Source: Planctomycetota bacterium (GTDB lineage Bacteria; Planctomycetota; Phycisphaerae; WQYP01). Taken from it: a DNA stretch of 45,649 bases. The position numbers were made by a program, and so were the translations under genes. Where the stretch lies: the NCBI GenBank assembly GCA_021808105.1, contig JAKBCC010000013.1, positions 1 to 45,649 of the forward strand. The letters run 5' to 3'. The stretch's first letter is position 1. Each line of letters opens with the position of its first letter. This document shows, piece after piece, positions 25,753 through 34,528 of the stretch. The notes under the pieces are model-generated. The model saw only the letters and a list, made by a program, of their open reading frames with translations, made no database searches and was not told where the DNA came from.

Positions 25753-26077
25753 TCGCGATTCTCCTGTGATTCCCGGAACGGATTTTGTTGACAAACAGGA
25801 GAAATCATTATGGCGTATAAAACGGCACAACGCAAAATGAAAGGCACCTGGCGCGAAAACCAAGCGTGCCTTCGGGAACAATGTTGCACCAGCGCCTCAT
25901 TCCCCGATATTAACGCTTCCGCGTGGAGCTTGGAGCGTTTCCGAGGAGCGAAATCTGTGCCCCAATCCGCCGATTTCTTCGCAGCGCGCAAAGATTTTCT
26001 GTGTAATGCTTTCCGACGCAATTCCGCAGGAATCCGTCCCATCCGGAGCGTCAGTGGAACCATCGGTGTCTTATGAA
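25753..26077. other. Intergenic region upstream of paralogue 3
   Basis: 325 bases without a recognised gene. A small palindrome TTTGTTGACAAA lies near 25784-25795, about 35 bases upstream of the paralogue 3 start, and could be an operator. Confidence 0.35.
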
Positions 26078-26464
26078 CTAAGGGCGGTTCAGCATCACTA
26101 CCAAAATAACGGCGAACTGGAGTATTGTAAGCGCTGCCATCGCCAGCAATGGCACTATTGCCAGAACTATTGCACCTTTGCCGGCCTTTGTTTTTGCCCG
26201 GCGAATATCGCGACGAACTCGTCCAAGCCCGGCCAATGACAGAAATCCCGCAGCAGTGGCCATCGTGATCCAGAGCTTGGCGGGTAAGGTCGGGAACCAA
26301 TCGGGATTAAAGAACGCCTCCGCCAAAACTGGAACCCACATTGCCAGTGCGACCGCAAGAATTCCACCCACCGATCTTGGAGGAATCTCAGCTAATAGCC
26401 AATTGACAATGCCCCCGTGCTTTCTTGGAACGCTGTTCGGGTTGATGGGTTGCGATACGTCCAA
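26078..26464 (-). CDS. Small membrane protein
   Basis: About 128 residues with three hydrophobic segments (VGGILAVALAMWVPVLAEAF, LWITMATAAGFLSLAGLG, then IVLAIVPLLAMAALTILQ onwards) and a basic loop RRDIRRAKTKAGK between the second and third. It follows the prepilin-like gene with no gap: a TTG at 26464 has GGAGG eight bases upstream, while a GTG at 26470 overlaps the preceding stop as GTGA. The start is therefore uncertain. It may assist assembly or export of the prepilin-like product, from position only. Confidence 0.55.
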   Translation of the reverse strand: MDVSQPINPNSVPRKHGGIVNWLLAEIPPRSVGGILAVALAMWVPVLAEAFFNPDWFPTLPAKLWITMATAAGFLSLAGLGRVRRDIRRAKTKAGKGAIVLAIVPLLAMAALTILQFAVILVVMLNRP

Positions 26465-26466
26465 CT

Positions 26467-27483
26467 TCACCACCTCCGCATTTTTTTGCCGTACTGACTG
26501 CCGTTGCGCACCGGAACCATGCAAATGTCATAATCAGGCTTGAGGCCGAGGATTGTCGGCACCCGGGCGGCATTGCCCAATTCGCTTAAGCCCGCCTGCG
26601 GAGCAGCCACGGAATCGCCATGGCCACGGTACTCATGACGATAATACGTGAAAATATTGTCATGGTGGATGCCGCAATACGGGTTGGTATTCCATGAAAC
26701 ATGATCATCCCCGAACCCGACATTCTGACCTTTGCCCCGGTGATTCATGGAATTATAAATATAATTTCCAAAAGTGTTATCCCCTGGCAACGTCGTAGCA
26801 ATGCGATTATCCCGGCCAATCGCCGCAATATCCGCCGGGGCCATGTCGCTGACCAACGCCACCTTCGAGCCGTCGTCGTCCCTCCACCAACTTCCAACCC
26901 GTGCTATTTTCGCGGTAGAAGCGGGCCGCCACGGATAGGCGATGGAATAGCTTTCCCCCTGGCCATCACAATTCGGAGTTTTTCTATTTTTCATCACGCC
27001 AAAGTTCGGCTGAAACTGCGGGTCGTTATCCGTTCCCGTTGATTTATATTCCTCCGATGGCGTGGTCGCAACCGGGTCCGACGGGCAGATAAAACTTTTT
27101 GGATTTTCCTGTCCCTCAAGTACCAGCAGCCACAAGCATGCCAGCGGGTTACCTAAATCGGAGCCATGTGGCGCTTTGCTGTTGCCAAACCATGCGGAAA
27201 TAACGGCTTTGGCGGTGGGAACGGCGGGCAAATTCATAGGAACCTGCGGCGCATTGCTGTAAGTGGTTCCATCCGGTCCGGGCGTGCACGGAAGCCGGCC
27301 ATTGTTGCTTTGAGCATAAATGATCATGGATTGGATAATTCCGCGCACATTAGCAGAACAAACGGCGCGGTTGGCAAGATACTTCGGCCTCGCCAAGAAA
27401 GGGATCAGGCAAGTGAGCAGGGCCGCCGCCACGATCACCACAATCAGTTCCAGCCGCGTGATTCCGTATAATAACCGGTTCAT
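26467..27483 (-). CDS. Prepilin-like protein (type II pseudopilin style)
   Basis: A 338-residue protein with a type IV prepilin-like leader: MNRLLYG followed by ITRLELIVVIVAAALL, with Gly at -1 and Glu at +5 as expected for prepilin peptidase cleavage, then a hydrophobic helix and RAVCSANVRGIIQSMIIYAQ. The middle has a FICPSDP segment and the end has MNHRGKGQNVGFGDDHVSW, similar to the H-x9-DG ending of large planctomycete pseudopilins, which suggests secretion or surface assembly. The ATG at 27483 was chosen; the upstream open frame to 27726 is non-coding. Its 5' end and leader are duplicated at 32483-32581. Confidence 0.85.
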   Translation of the reverse strand: MNRLLYGITRLELIVVIVAAALLTCLIPFLARPKYLANRAVCSANVRGIIQSMIIYAQSNNGRLPCTPGPDGTTYSNAPQVPMNLPAVPTAKAVISAWFGNSKAPHGSDLGNPLACLWLLVLEGQENPKSFICPSDPVATTPSEEYKSTGTDNDPQFQPNFGVMKNRKTPNCDGQGESYSIAYPWRPASTAKIARVGSWWRDDDGSKVALVSDMAPADIAAIGRDNRIATTLPGDNTFGNYIYNSMNHRGKGQNVGFGDDHVSWNTNPYCGIHHDNIFTYYRHEYRGHGDSVAAPQAGLSELGNAARVPTILGLKPDYDICMVPVRNGSQYGKKMRRW

Positions 27484-27532
27484 GGCCGCCAAGAGTAACT
27501 CGTCACAGTGACGCAAGTCAAGAAAAATCCGA
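27434..27532 (-). repeat. Prepilin 5'-end direct repeat, copy 1
   Basis: 99 bases with about four mismatches to 32483-32581, same orientation. It covers ~49 bases upstream of the ATG and the first ~16 codons. Confidence 0.9.
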
Positions 27533-27849
27533 TGGTGTACTTCGTGTACTTCCCCAGGATATCCGTTCCAATATTCCGGACAAGAGTTTTTTCGCACGGC
27601 ACGCATGGCCGTGAAATCAAAATAGGCTCTCGATTCCTGAAAGTTCGACAGCCCGTCGTGCTTATCCGCACAGTCCGGTGCGCCAGTGAAGTCACGGGGT
27701 AATAGAAAGCGGGCGAAATTGGCCACGAGTTACCCGCCACAATTCGCCTTCAACTGGGCTCGACGTCCACGCCGCATACAATACCGCTTCGCTGACGGTT
27801 CCTAATCGTATTTTCCGCCTCTCCGCTTTTGTTTCTGCAGGCCGTCACG
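27484..27849. other. Intergenic region between prepilin and DUF6493-like genes
   Basis: 366 bases that should hold the prepilin promoter. Apart from the 99-bp repeat at its left end and a GTGTACTTC direct repeat near 27533-27552, nothing was recognised. Confidence 0.4.
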
Positions 27850-30800
27850 TCACAATGGTGCATTTACGGGAGCCATTTGCGAAGAATGTTGTTGCCAGCG
27901 TTTGGCCCGCGCGATTCGTGCGCGCAGCGCGTCCGCATAAACTTGGGTTTGCGGTCGAGAGGATCCGGACTGTGATTTGAGACAGCCCGCCAGTTTTGCC
28001 GTTTTACCTCCGCCATTGATCGAATGCAGGAGAGCGTTGCATGCGGGTGTCAAGGCTCGACCACTTGCAGCGAGCCACTCCCGCAAAGGAGTTAACAGAT
28101 AGTGCAGATCATCCGGTGCCGGCGGACGCAGCGATGCCAGTAGAGCCTCAACCAGGCTGGTGGCCGCGTGCCTATGTAAAATTGAAGCCCTCGCCACTTC
28201 GGCCAGTGCATCCGCCAGGCGATTGAGGCGAACCAGATATTTTGTAGCACTTAGTTTAGAATACAAAGCGCCCAACTCCTTGCCGATACAGCGGCCGTCC
28301 TTGATCAGCTCAAGCATTACATCAATCGCCATGCCACGGGCCCCGGCATCCTTGGACAACAACCCCAAGGCCACGCACAACTGGGCCATTTCCGAGAAGG
28401 GCGTATCTGGGTCAAAAAGCGGTTCGAAATACGGGGACGCAGGGGAGAGGCTTGACGCGGGGCTGTCCAGACGGCTCGCGATGGCCTGCGCCCCACAGGC
28501 GAACATGGCCTCTGGGTCAACCGGCCAAATTGCTAATCGGCAACGGATTCCCAAGAGACTATCGAACGGGAATATTTCGTCGCGAAACTCGTTGAGCAAG
28601 ACAGTAGGGCGGTCGACTGAAGTGTTCCCGGCTGCGACAGCCGGAGCAGCCGTGAGATGGATACGCAATTCATTTTTCCGCCAAGAATTCGCTGTCCCGA
28701 CCTCCCAAGAGTAGCTGGCAGGCAATGCGGCGTCTGGTCCCAGTGTCTCCGGCGCGGCCGAAAAATCCAGAAATGCACCGTCAGGCCGTCGCGCCCTCGC
28801 GGCAGCAATCCAAAGCGCGGTGTCGTGCGACTGTGGCGGCGATCCGCCGATGGCCCAGCGAAGCTTGGCTTCACAGTGGCTTTCATGTCCCCCCTTGTTC
28901 CCACCAGGCTCGCTACCGCCCAGTGCGTAGCGCAAAACGGATCCGACTTCTCCCGGAAGGGCCTCCGCCTGGCCAAGCGCGACCGCACGGTGGTCGGGTG
29001 CCATGCGTAGGAGGGCCTGGATCAGATCGCAACGATCAAGCGGCTCGCCCTGCGGCCAATCTTGGAGACGCCGGACCAATACACGGGGATCGAGCCACCC
29101 GGCTCGGTGTGTCGGAGCGGCCAGAAGCGGTGCCGCAACGCCCCGGTGCAACCGGCCCGCAAGCGCGACCAACCGCGCCGAAATGAAGTGCAAAGGAGAA
29201 ACTCGTCTGTGACTCATTGGCAATCCCACCAACGGCTGCTCCTGAATCCATGCCCTGACCAACTCGCGCAAGCTGATCTGGGGATCAGTAGCCTCACTGA
29301 TCCACCGGTTCTGACCCAGCAGATCGTTGACGCGCTTGAGCAGGGGTGCGGTGCGAGGGACAAAATCGTACGGGCGGTAGTCGGCCTGCCGACTCAAGGC
29401 ATCTAAAAGACTCTCAAATTCCTCGGACTCATCGAGTTTTTCCACTGCCGCCGACAGGCCTTCCAAAAGTGCATCGAAGGTCTCGATAGGGGGAATCGCA
29501 GAGTTCGAGGCCAGCCTCGGAACCGACAGTGGATCAATTGCGACGGCAGGCGGTTCCGTACCGGCTTCAATGGCTTGCAGACACGCGTCGATTCCTGCAG
29601 CCAGGCACCAAGCTTCGGCAACCCGCCGACCTTCGAGCATGATATCCACCATAGTGCGATTCTCTGCAGGACTGCCAGCGTCGCATTCTGGCGGATTTTG
29701 CTCTCTTGCGGTTACCTGGCCCGGGATCGAGGGAGAATAAGGCCGTACCCGGTTCAGGATGGCTGCCACGCGCTGGCGCTGCGAAGCGGCCACCTCGCTT
29801 GCATGTAGAACCAATGCCTCGGCGGTGGCCGGGTCCGGTTCCCGCACGATCGCCTCCATCAAGTCCACACACGCCTCTTGCACTTCGGGCGACCGATGGG
29901 CCAGGCCACGGGCCGCTACCCGCGCTATTAAACCGTTTTGCTCGGGCGTTTGTTTCGCCGCCAGTCTGAGAATTCGCACAGCGGTGAGCGGATGCGTCTT
30001 CGACCTCAATCCAAAAACCGAACCTACCTCCTCAGTAAACCGAGCCACATCCAGTTGGCTGTAATGGTTGATGATCTTGACCGCGCCCAACGTAAAGCCG
30101 ACTACAACGGGGAAAGTATTGGACAGCAGATCCATATAAAGTCCCTGGCGGGCAAGGCGTTCCTCTTTAGTTGGTTCCATTTTTTCATGCAGGCGACAAA
30201 ACCATGAGGCATTATTTACTTGGAATCGGCGATTGAGGGCCAGTAGGCTTGCCGAGAGGAGCCGCTGGCGGTCAATCTCCCCGGAATCGGACAACTCGAC
30301 CAACGCCGCGCCCCAGGAACATGCTGACCCGATTTCTCCATCCCCAACTGATAGGACGCACTGGCGGCCATAATCAATCTCGAATATCCGCCAAATCTCA
30401 TCCTTCAGTAGATCCGGATCCCCACGCAGGACATCCGCCAGCGTAATCTTGATCGTGCCGTAGTGGAACCGACCGGCGCGTTGGCGGATCATTTGGATGA
30501 TGTACGCATCGCTGTTGGGAGCGGCACAGCCGCCGGCACGAACCAATTGGCGGACGATTCCCCAACGGCCCGCGTGGTTGGGGGTCAACTCGGCATTGAT
30601 CCACTTCTCCAACCAATCGGGTCGGCGCGTCCGGAGAACCTGCTCAATCAGAGTCAAGAGCGAAAGATCGTATCCCCAGACTTGCGGGCCGATACGGCGT
30701 ACCTCAGACCACCCACAAAGGGCGAGCACCGCCAATGCCGCCGAGCTTTCCGCAGCATTGGCTGCGCGGATTTCCGGGTCGTCCGACGAAATGCCGCGTG

Positions 30801-30972
30801 TGCGTGCCACGGTCTGCCAGATGTGCAATGTTGCATCCCGTGCCGCCTTAAATAACCCCGCGGCTGTTTTGGCCAATTTCCGCCGCTCAGGCTCCTGCAG
30901 TTCCGCCACAGCGGCGACGAGTTCCTGTATGTCGTTTTGACGGACAAGCCGCTCAAGTTCATTGGTCGTCAT
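27850..30972 (-). CDS. DUF6493-like large helical-repeat protein
   Basis: A 1040-residue cytoplasmic protein without signal peptide or membrane segments. The N-terminus (LERLVRQNDIQELVAAVAEL, then PERRKLAKTAAGLFKAARD) and the general all-helical, HEAT-like content resemble the DUF6493 family, which is typically encoded next to SWIM zinc-finger proteins, as here. Helical-repeat runs are visible at ~330-400 (VRILRLAAKQTPEQN, PEVQEACVDLMEAIV) and at ~880-1000. No catalytic motif is seen. The start lies 16 bases after the SWIM gene stop, so the pair is an operon. In other genomes related sets can include MoxR ATPase and vWA genes; none is in this window. Confidence 0.65.
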   Translation of the reverse strand: MTTNELERLVRQNDIQELVAAVAELQEPERRKLAKTAAGLFKAARDATLHIWQTVARTRGISSDDPEIRAANAAESSAALAVLALCGWSEVRRIGPQVWGYDLSLLTLIEQVLRTRRPDWLEKWINAELTPNHAGRWGIVRQLVRAGGCAAPNSDAYIIQMIRQRAGRFHYGTIKITLADVLRGDPDLLKDEIWRIFEIDYGRQCVLSVGDGEIGSACSWGAALVELSDSGEIDRQRLLSASLLALNRRFQVNNASWFCRLHEKMEPTKEERLARQGLYMDLLSNTFPVVVGFTLGAVKIINHYSQLDVARFTEEVGSVFGLRSKTHPLTAVRILRLAAKQTPEQNGLIARVAARGLAHRSPEVQEACVDLMEAIVREPDPATAEALVLHASEVAASQRQRVAAILNRVRPYSPSIPGQVTAREQNPPECDAGSPAENRTMVDIMLEGRRVAEAWCLAAGIDACLQAIEAGTEPPAVAIDPLSVPRLASNSAIPPIETFDALLEGLSAAVEKLDESEEFESLLDALSRQADYRPYDFVPRTAPLLKRVNDLLGQNRWISEATDPQISLRELVRAWIQEQPLVGLPMSHRRVSPLHFISARLVALAGRLHRGVAAPLLAAPTHRAGWLDPRVLVRRLQDWPQGEPLDRCDLIQALLRMAPDHRAVALGQAEALPGEVGSVLRYALGGSEPGGNKGGHESHCEAKLRWAIGGSPPQSHDTALWIAAARARRPDGAFLDFSAAPETLGPDAALPASYSWEVGTANSWRKNELRIHLTAAPAVAAGNTSVDRPTVLLNEFRDEIFPFDSLLGIRCRLAIWPVDPEAMFACGAQAIASRLDSPASSLSPASPYFEPLFDPDTPFSEMAQLCVALGLLSKDAGARGMAIDVMLELIKDGRCIGKELGALYSKLSATKYLVRLNRLADALAEVARASILHRHAATSLVEALLASLRPPAPDDLHYLLTPLREWLAASGRALTPACNALLHSINGGGKTAKLAGCLKSQSGSSRPQTQVYADALRARIARAKRWQQHSSQMAPVNAPL

Positions 30973-30988
30973 GGGCGCACCAACTTAA

Positions 30989-32380
30989 TCACGAGCATTC
31001 CTCAGCCATCACCGTGGTCGCGCCATTCTTTTCCACTAATATCCGCGCGGCCAAGACATGCTTACAGGGTCCTCTTTCGCCCCGATTCTTCGCGTGCCAC
31101 GGGCAGGTGCATTTATCTCCTTCGGGAGACAAATACACGCGGTGCTCAACACCTGTGCCGGGAACCATTACCACGGCTTGTATCGCATCACCGGTGCCTC
31201 GCCGCTGTAGGACCCGCAACCCGCCACCGGCTATCAGCACGCGGGCGCTCTTCAGACGCGGTTGTGATGATTCCACGGCAGTGAAGTCGAATGGTAATTC
31301 GCGATGAAAATAGGTTTCTTCGGCCGCGTCATATCCGACCAAGCCGCGGGCCGCAAACGTTGCCAGGGCACCTTGTACCTCGGGCAGCGACAAGTTGCAG
31401 CGTTGTGCGATTCCCGGCGCATCAATGCGGGATTGCCAGAGGAGTTCGGCCCGCACTTGCAGTAGAGCGCGCTGCCATCTCGGGCCAGCCAATTGCCGCA
31501 ACATCTGCCCCTCGCCGCTGAATCCCCGTGAAAGCTCCGGACTAAGCATCAATGTGAATCGACCGCTGGGAAATACCAGTTCCCAGGCGCTGGTTCCGGT
31601 CCCGGGGGCGTCCCAGATATGAAGCTCCGTGGCGCTGCCGACCAATCCCTCCAACAGCCGCAACCGGTCGGTGCCGGTAACACGCACACCATCTTTGGAC
31701 TCACGCTGGCTGAGTCGGATACCGTGCCCGATTGGCACCACCCAGGATGGCTGCTTAGGCCCTCCGCTGCGCGGCATGCCCTGAATGAACCGCAGCGCGT
31801 CGGGGGCAGACACTTTATACCGCATCCGCAGTTTCAGTTGGTAGGCTTGCACCTCGGTGAACCCCCTGAGCCAACGCACCGGGAGCAGGACTTTTCTCTC
31901 GACAACCGTGTGCTGCCCCCGCACAAGTGCCAACTCATCGGCACCAACTGACAGGTGTACCTCGTCCCGTGGACGAATTCGTGCCAGCGCGGTGCGCATC
32001 CCGGAGTTGAAATCCACATTGGTCGTGCCCCGTCCATGGAATTCGATCTCGAAAGCCTCGGCTTTTATATCGGCCCGCGCATAGACGCTGCAACAGGAAC
32101 TAAAGCCTTCGAATCGCAACATATTATCGTTGCTGGTCACTACCGGATCAATTAACCGCATGGCATTGGGCAGATAAAACCGCGACGAGACCACATGGCC
32201 AAGTGTGAGCAATTGGTCCGCAATTTCCTTGGGATGCGCCAATCTACCGCGGAAGAAATGCGGATTCGCTTCCGGACCGCCACAGGTCGCAAGGCGCAGT
32301 CCCAGCCCGTCGCCCTGGGAAACCAGCTTGGAGGCGAATGCGTAGCGGTAAGTATAAGCCAAGCTTTCGGCAGCGCTCAT
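30989..32380 (-). CDS. SWIM zinc-finger protein
   Basis: A 463-residue protein with a C-terminal SWIM zinc finger: KCTCPWHAKNRGERGPCKHV shows the CxC...CxH ligand set, about residues 425-445. The preceding ~400 residues are alpha/beta and unrecognised, with a winged-helix-like segment (APGIAQRCNLSLPEVQGALA) at ~330-350. SWIM domains bind DNA or proteins. The ATG at 32380 overlaps the stop of a short prepilin-like ORF (ATGA), so translation is probably coupled. It is followed by the DUF6493-like gene after 16 bases. Confidence 0.82.
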   Translation of the reverse strand: MSAAESLAYTYRYAFASKLVSQGDGLGLRLATCGGPEANPHFFRGRLAHPKEIADQLLTLGHVVSSRFYLPNAMRLIDPVVTSNDNMLRFEGFSSCCSVYARADIKAEAFEIEFHGRGTTNVDFNSGMRTALARIRPRDEVHLSVGADELALVRGQHTVVERKVLLPVRWLRGFTEVQAYQLKLRMRYKVSAPDALRFIQGMPRSGGPKQPSWVVPIGHGIRLSQRESKDGVRVTGTDRLRLLEGLVGSATELHIWDAPGTGTSAWELVFPSGRFTLMLSPELSRGFSGEGQMLRQLAGPRWQRALLQVRAELLWQSRIDAPGIAQRCNLSLPEVQGALATFAARGLVGYDAAEETYFHRELPFDFTAVESSQPRLKSARVLIAGGGLRVLQRRGTGDAIQAVVMVPGTGVEHRVYLSPEGDKCTCPWHAKNRGERGPCKHVLAARILVEKNGATTVMAEECS

Positions 32381-32532
32381 GCAAAAACTCCCCACCTAAT
32401 TGCGATTATGGCAGGCTCTTGGAGGTCCATCGGCAAGCCCTCATTGTTCGGGATGGGGCACGCAATCAGCAGCGCAATTACCATCACCACAATTAGTTCC
32501 AGCCGCGTGATTCCGTATAATAACCGGTTCAT
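32377..32532 (-). pseudogene. Truncated prepilin 5' fragment / coupled leader ORF
   Basis: A 51-codon frame starting MNRLLYGITRLELIVV, the same leader and cleavage site as the 26467-27483 gene, then diverging after about residue 17 (MVIALLIACPIPNNEG). It lacks the rest of a pseudopilin. Its stop overlaps the SWIM start codon as ATGA. It is either a remnant of a duplicated prepilin gene or a short leader peptide now coupling translation of the SWIM gene. Confidence 0.7.
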
Positions 32533-32581
32533 GGCTGCCAAGGGTAACTCGTCACATTGACGCAAGTCAAGAAAAATCCGA
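32483..32581 (-). repeat. Prepilin 5'-end direct repeat, copy 2
   Basis: 99 bases nearly identical to 27434-27532; the two copies are 5,049 bases apart and in the same orientation, bracketing the SWIM/DUF6493-like pair. Confidence 0.9.
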
Positions 32582-32652
32582 CATACCTCGCACTCGGTGC
32601 CGTGGTTTTCATTTGTAAAACCCCTGCGCCTCTCGCCTACCTGCCATTCCTC

Positions 32653-33519
32653 TCATGTTTTAGGCACGCCTGCGATATTAGCTTTGCTTTTATCAGGCCG
32701 CGCCCGTAAAAGTTGCGGAGATTGGAATGCAAGCAATTCAAGCAGGTTCAGGCCGTCCGAGTGGCCTTTTTCATTTGCGTTCCCGGTCCGCCGCGGGATG
32801 AGAACTGCAACGAGAAGTACGGCTTGGGCAAGGAAAATGATTGTTGCGAATTGAATGGATTTGGCGATATCGCTGTAGCGCCATGAAACGAAATGCCAAG
32901 CAATGGCAAGAATTACAGCGTTTACTGCCGGCCCGGCCAATACCGCTAGAAAATATCTGATCCGGAGTTTATTCTCGGAGTCATGTGTAAAAAATGTCAG
33001 CCCGCCTATTTGAATCCTCTTAAATTCTGTTGCGAACCCTAAGACCCTCGCGCGAAAAAATGTGTCACCGCAACCAATCCAGATCGCCGAGACCTTCAAG
33101 CCGACCCACCTCCCGACAATTGCGTGTGCGAACTCGTGGGCGACGACGGAAAACACAATAACTGGCGCATATAGAAGCATGTTTACGATGACATGGGCAC
33201 CCGCTGAGGCGGGGTATATCTGGAGGTAGATGACGCCAAGCACACCCAAACCAACATCGGCCAGGAACAATCCGAAAAGAAGATATTCTTCCATCTTGGC
33301 GTGGCATTTGTCGCAATAAACGCGCTTTCCAAGAAATGGAATGCGCTCGACGCGAAATTTTCGACCATCGACCCCGGATGCGCTACAGCCGTCGCAAATA
33401 TTACCCACCGCTTTATTTTTGCCGCGACGCAACAATGCCGTAGAGAGCGCAAGAATCGCGGCCGCGGCAGCAACCGCTTCGATAGCCCAGACAACAGTTT
33501 CATCGGAATTTAAAGCCAT
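32653..33519 (-). CDS. M50-type membrane metalloprotease with zinc ribbon
   Basis: A 288-residue membrane protein of the site-2 protease (M50) superfamily. It has an N-terminal membrane segment, a CxxC zinc ribbon (CDGCSASG ... VYCDKCH, ~42-73), further membrane helices, and the zinc-binding motif AHEFAHAIVGR at ~128 with the catalytic Glu. A GHSDGLNLLELL stretch near the C-terminus may stand for the family's NxxPxxxLDG third-ligand motif but lacks its Pro. GPAVNAVILAIAW matches the conserved helix before it. Substrate unknown. It stands alone, divergent from pyrE. Confidence 0.78.
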   Translation of the reverse strand: MALNSDETVVWAIEAVAAAAAILALSTALLRRGKNKAVGNICDGCSASGVDGRKFRVERIPFLGKRVYCDKCHAKMEEYLLFGLFLADVGLGVLGVIYLQIYPASAGAHVIVNMLLYAPVIVFSVVAHEFAHAIVGRWVGLKVSAIWIGCGDTFFRARVLGFATEFKRIQIGGLTFFTHDSENKLRIRYFLAVLAGPAVNAVILAIAWHFVSWRYSDIAKSIQFATIIFLAQAVLLVAVLIPRRTGNANEKGHSDGLNLLELLAFQSPQLLRARPDKSKANIAGVPKT

Positions 33520-33585
33520 GGTATTCCAGTATATGCGGATGTCTTGAGCGTTGTCTAATAGTAAATCAACTTCCGATGTGCGAAT

Positions 33586-33613
33586 GTTAACCGCTGCCGC
33601 ATTGAGCTAATGG
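33586..33613 (+). repeat. REP-like family B, copy 3
   Basis: GTTAACCGCTGCCGCATTGA followed by GCTAATGG; the 5' stem arm is altered (TTAACC in place of CTCAAC). Confidence 0.65.
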
Positions 33614-33791
33614 TACTCACTACGATCACACGCCTAATGCCCGCACGACAGAAAACCGTTAGCCTAACGCGGAAGCGTTATGGTTGGATGCGGAACGCGG
33701 CTACGGAAACAATCCGCACTTCGATCCGGCTCGCGCTACAGCAATCGCGACGGTCCCGGGCGTGTCGTGTCACCAATCCGGATTTCGCGGG

Positions 33792-33821
33792 GAACTCAAC
33801 GCTGCCGCATTGAGCTACGGG
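33792..33821 (+). repeat. REP-like family B, copy 4
   Basis: GAACTCAACGCTGCCGCATT followed by GAGCTACGGG, identical over 30 bases to copy 1 at 24014. Confidence 0.75.
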
Positions 33822-33875
33822 CCTGTCGCATGGGATAATTGCGAACGCGCGAATGGGCGATTATTGAAAATTTGA

Positions 33876-33900
33876 AATTTGAGATTTGAAATCTCAAATT
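33876..33900. promoter_or_regulatory. 25-bp perfect palindrome upstream of pyrE
   Basis: AATTTGAGATTT-G-AAATCTCAAATT. It lies ~43 bases upstream of the TATAAT box and 78 bases before the pyrE start. It may be an operator or a repeat remnant; there is no following T run. Confidence 0.5.
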
Positions 33901-33942
33901 CCCGGCGGGGCGGGTGGCAATATCCTGCGGGTGAAAAATCGC

Positions 33943-33948
33943 TATAAT
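33943..33948 (+). promoter_or_regulatory. -10 box TATAAT of pyrE
   Basis: A perfect TATAAT 30 bases before the pyrE ATG. No clear -35 hexamer is visible at 16-18 bases. Confidence 0.5.
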
Positions 33949-33977
33949 CCGACTCCGATATTGTTGAGGAGTTTTTA

Positions 33978-34499
33978 ATGCTGGATAAATTACACTTGGC
34001 GGCCCGGATTAAGGAAGTGGCGTATCTGGAGGGGGATTTTACGTTGCGGTCCGGGCGGAAATCCAAATATTACATGGACAAATATCTTTTTGAAACGCAG
34101 CCGGACATTCTGGCGGCACTGGGGGCGAGAATGTCCGCGGCGCGTTCGCCCCTGACCACGCGCATTGCGGGGGCGGAACTGGGCGGGGTGGCGTTGGCGG
34201 CGGCGGCATCACTGGCCGCAGGACTGCCGTTTTTTATTGTGCGCAATTCCAAAAAGGATTACGGCACGGGCAAACTTATTGAAGGATCCCTGCTGGCAGG
34301 TGATACGGTGCTGCTGGTGGAGGATATTGCCACCACCGGCGGGCAGGTGCTGGAGGCGGCCAAGGTCATACTTGCCGCCGGTGCCCAGGTGGAAAAAATT
34401 ATCGCAGTGATCGACCGTCAGGAAGGTGCGCGGGAAAATATTGAAGCCGCGGGCTTTATGTTTGAGTCCATTTTAACCCGGCAGGACCTGGGAATCTGA
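33978..34499 (+). CDS. pyrE: Orotate phosphoribosyltransferase
   Basis: A 173-residue type I phosphoribosyltransferase that converts orotate and PRPP to OMP, the fifth step of UMP synthesis. FTLRSGRKSKYYMDKY (~21-36) is the orotate-side signature; VLLVEDIATTGGQVLEA (~111-127) is the PRPP-binding motif with two acidic residues. RNSKKDYGTGKLIEG corresponds to the flexible catalytic loop. Length is that of the short OPRTase type found in archaea and several bacteria. GAGGAG precedes the ATG. The following gene starts 30 bases downstream and may be co-transcribed. Confidence 0.93.
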   Translation: MLDKLHLAARIKEVAYLEGDFTLRSGRKSKYYMDKYLFETQPDILAALGARMSAARSPLTTRIAGAELGGVALAAAASLAAGLPFFIVRNSKKDYGTGKLIEGSLLAGDTVLLVEDIATTGGQVLEAAKVILAAGAQVEKIIAVIDRQEGARENIEAAGFMFESILTRQDLGI

Positions 34500-34528
34500 C
34501 TTTGAATTCCCTGTGAAGATTGGCTTTC

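Larger units (their letters stand above)
33520..33977. other. Intergenic region with REP-B copies and palindrome
   Basis: 458 bases between divergent M50 and pyrE genes. It has two REP-B copies (33586-33613, 33792-33821), a 25-bp palindrome (33876-33900) and a TATAAT box (33943). No gene recognised. Confidence 0.55.

Noticed and set aside
27484-27726. N-terminal extension of the prepilin-like gene
   Set aside because: The prepilin leader must be at the N-terminus, and the duplicated copy at 32532 has the same ATG.
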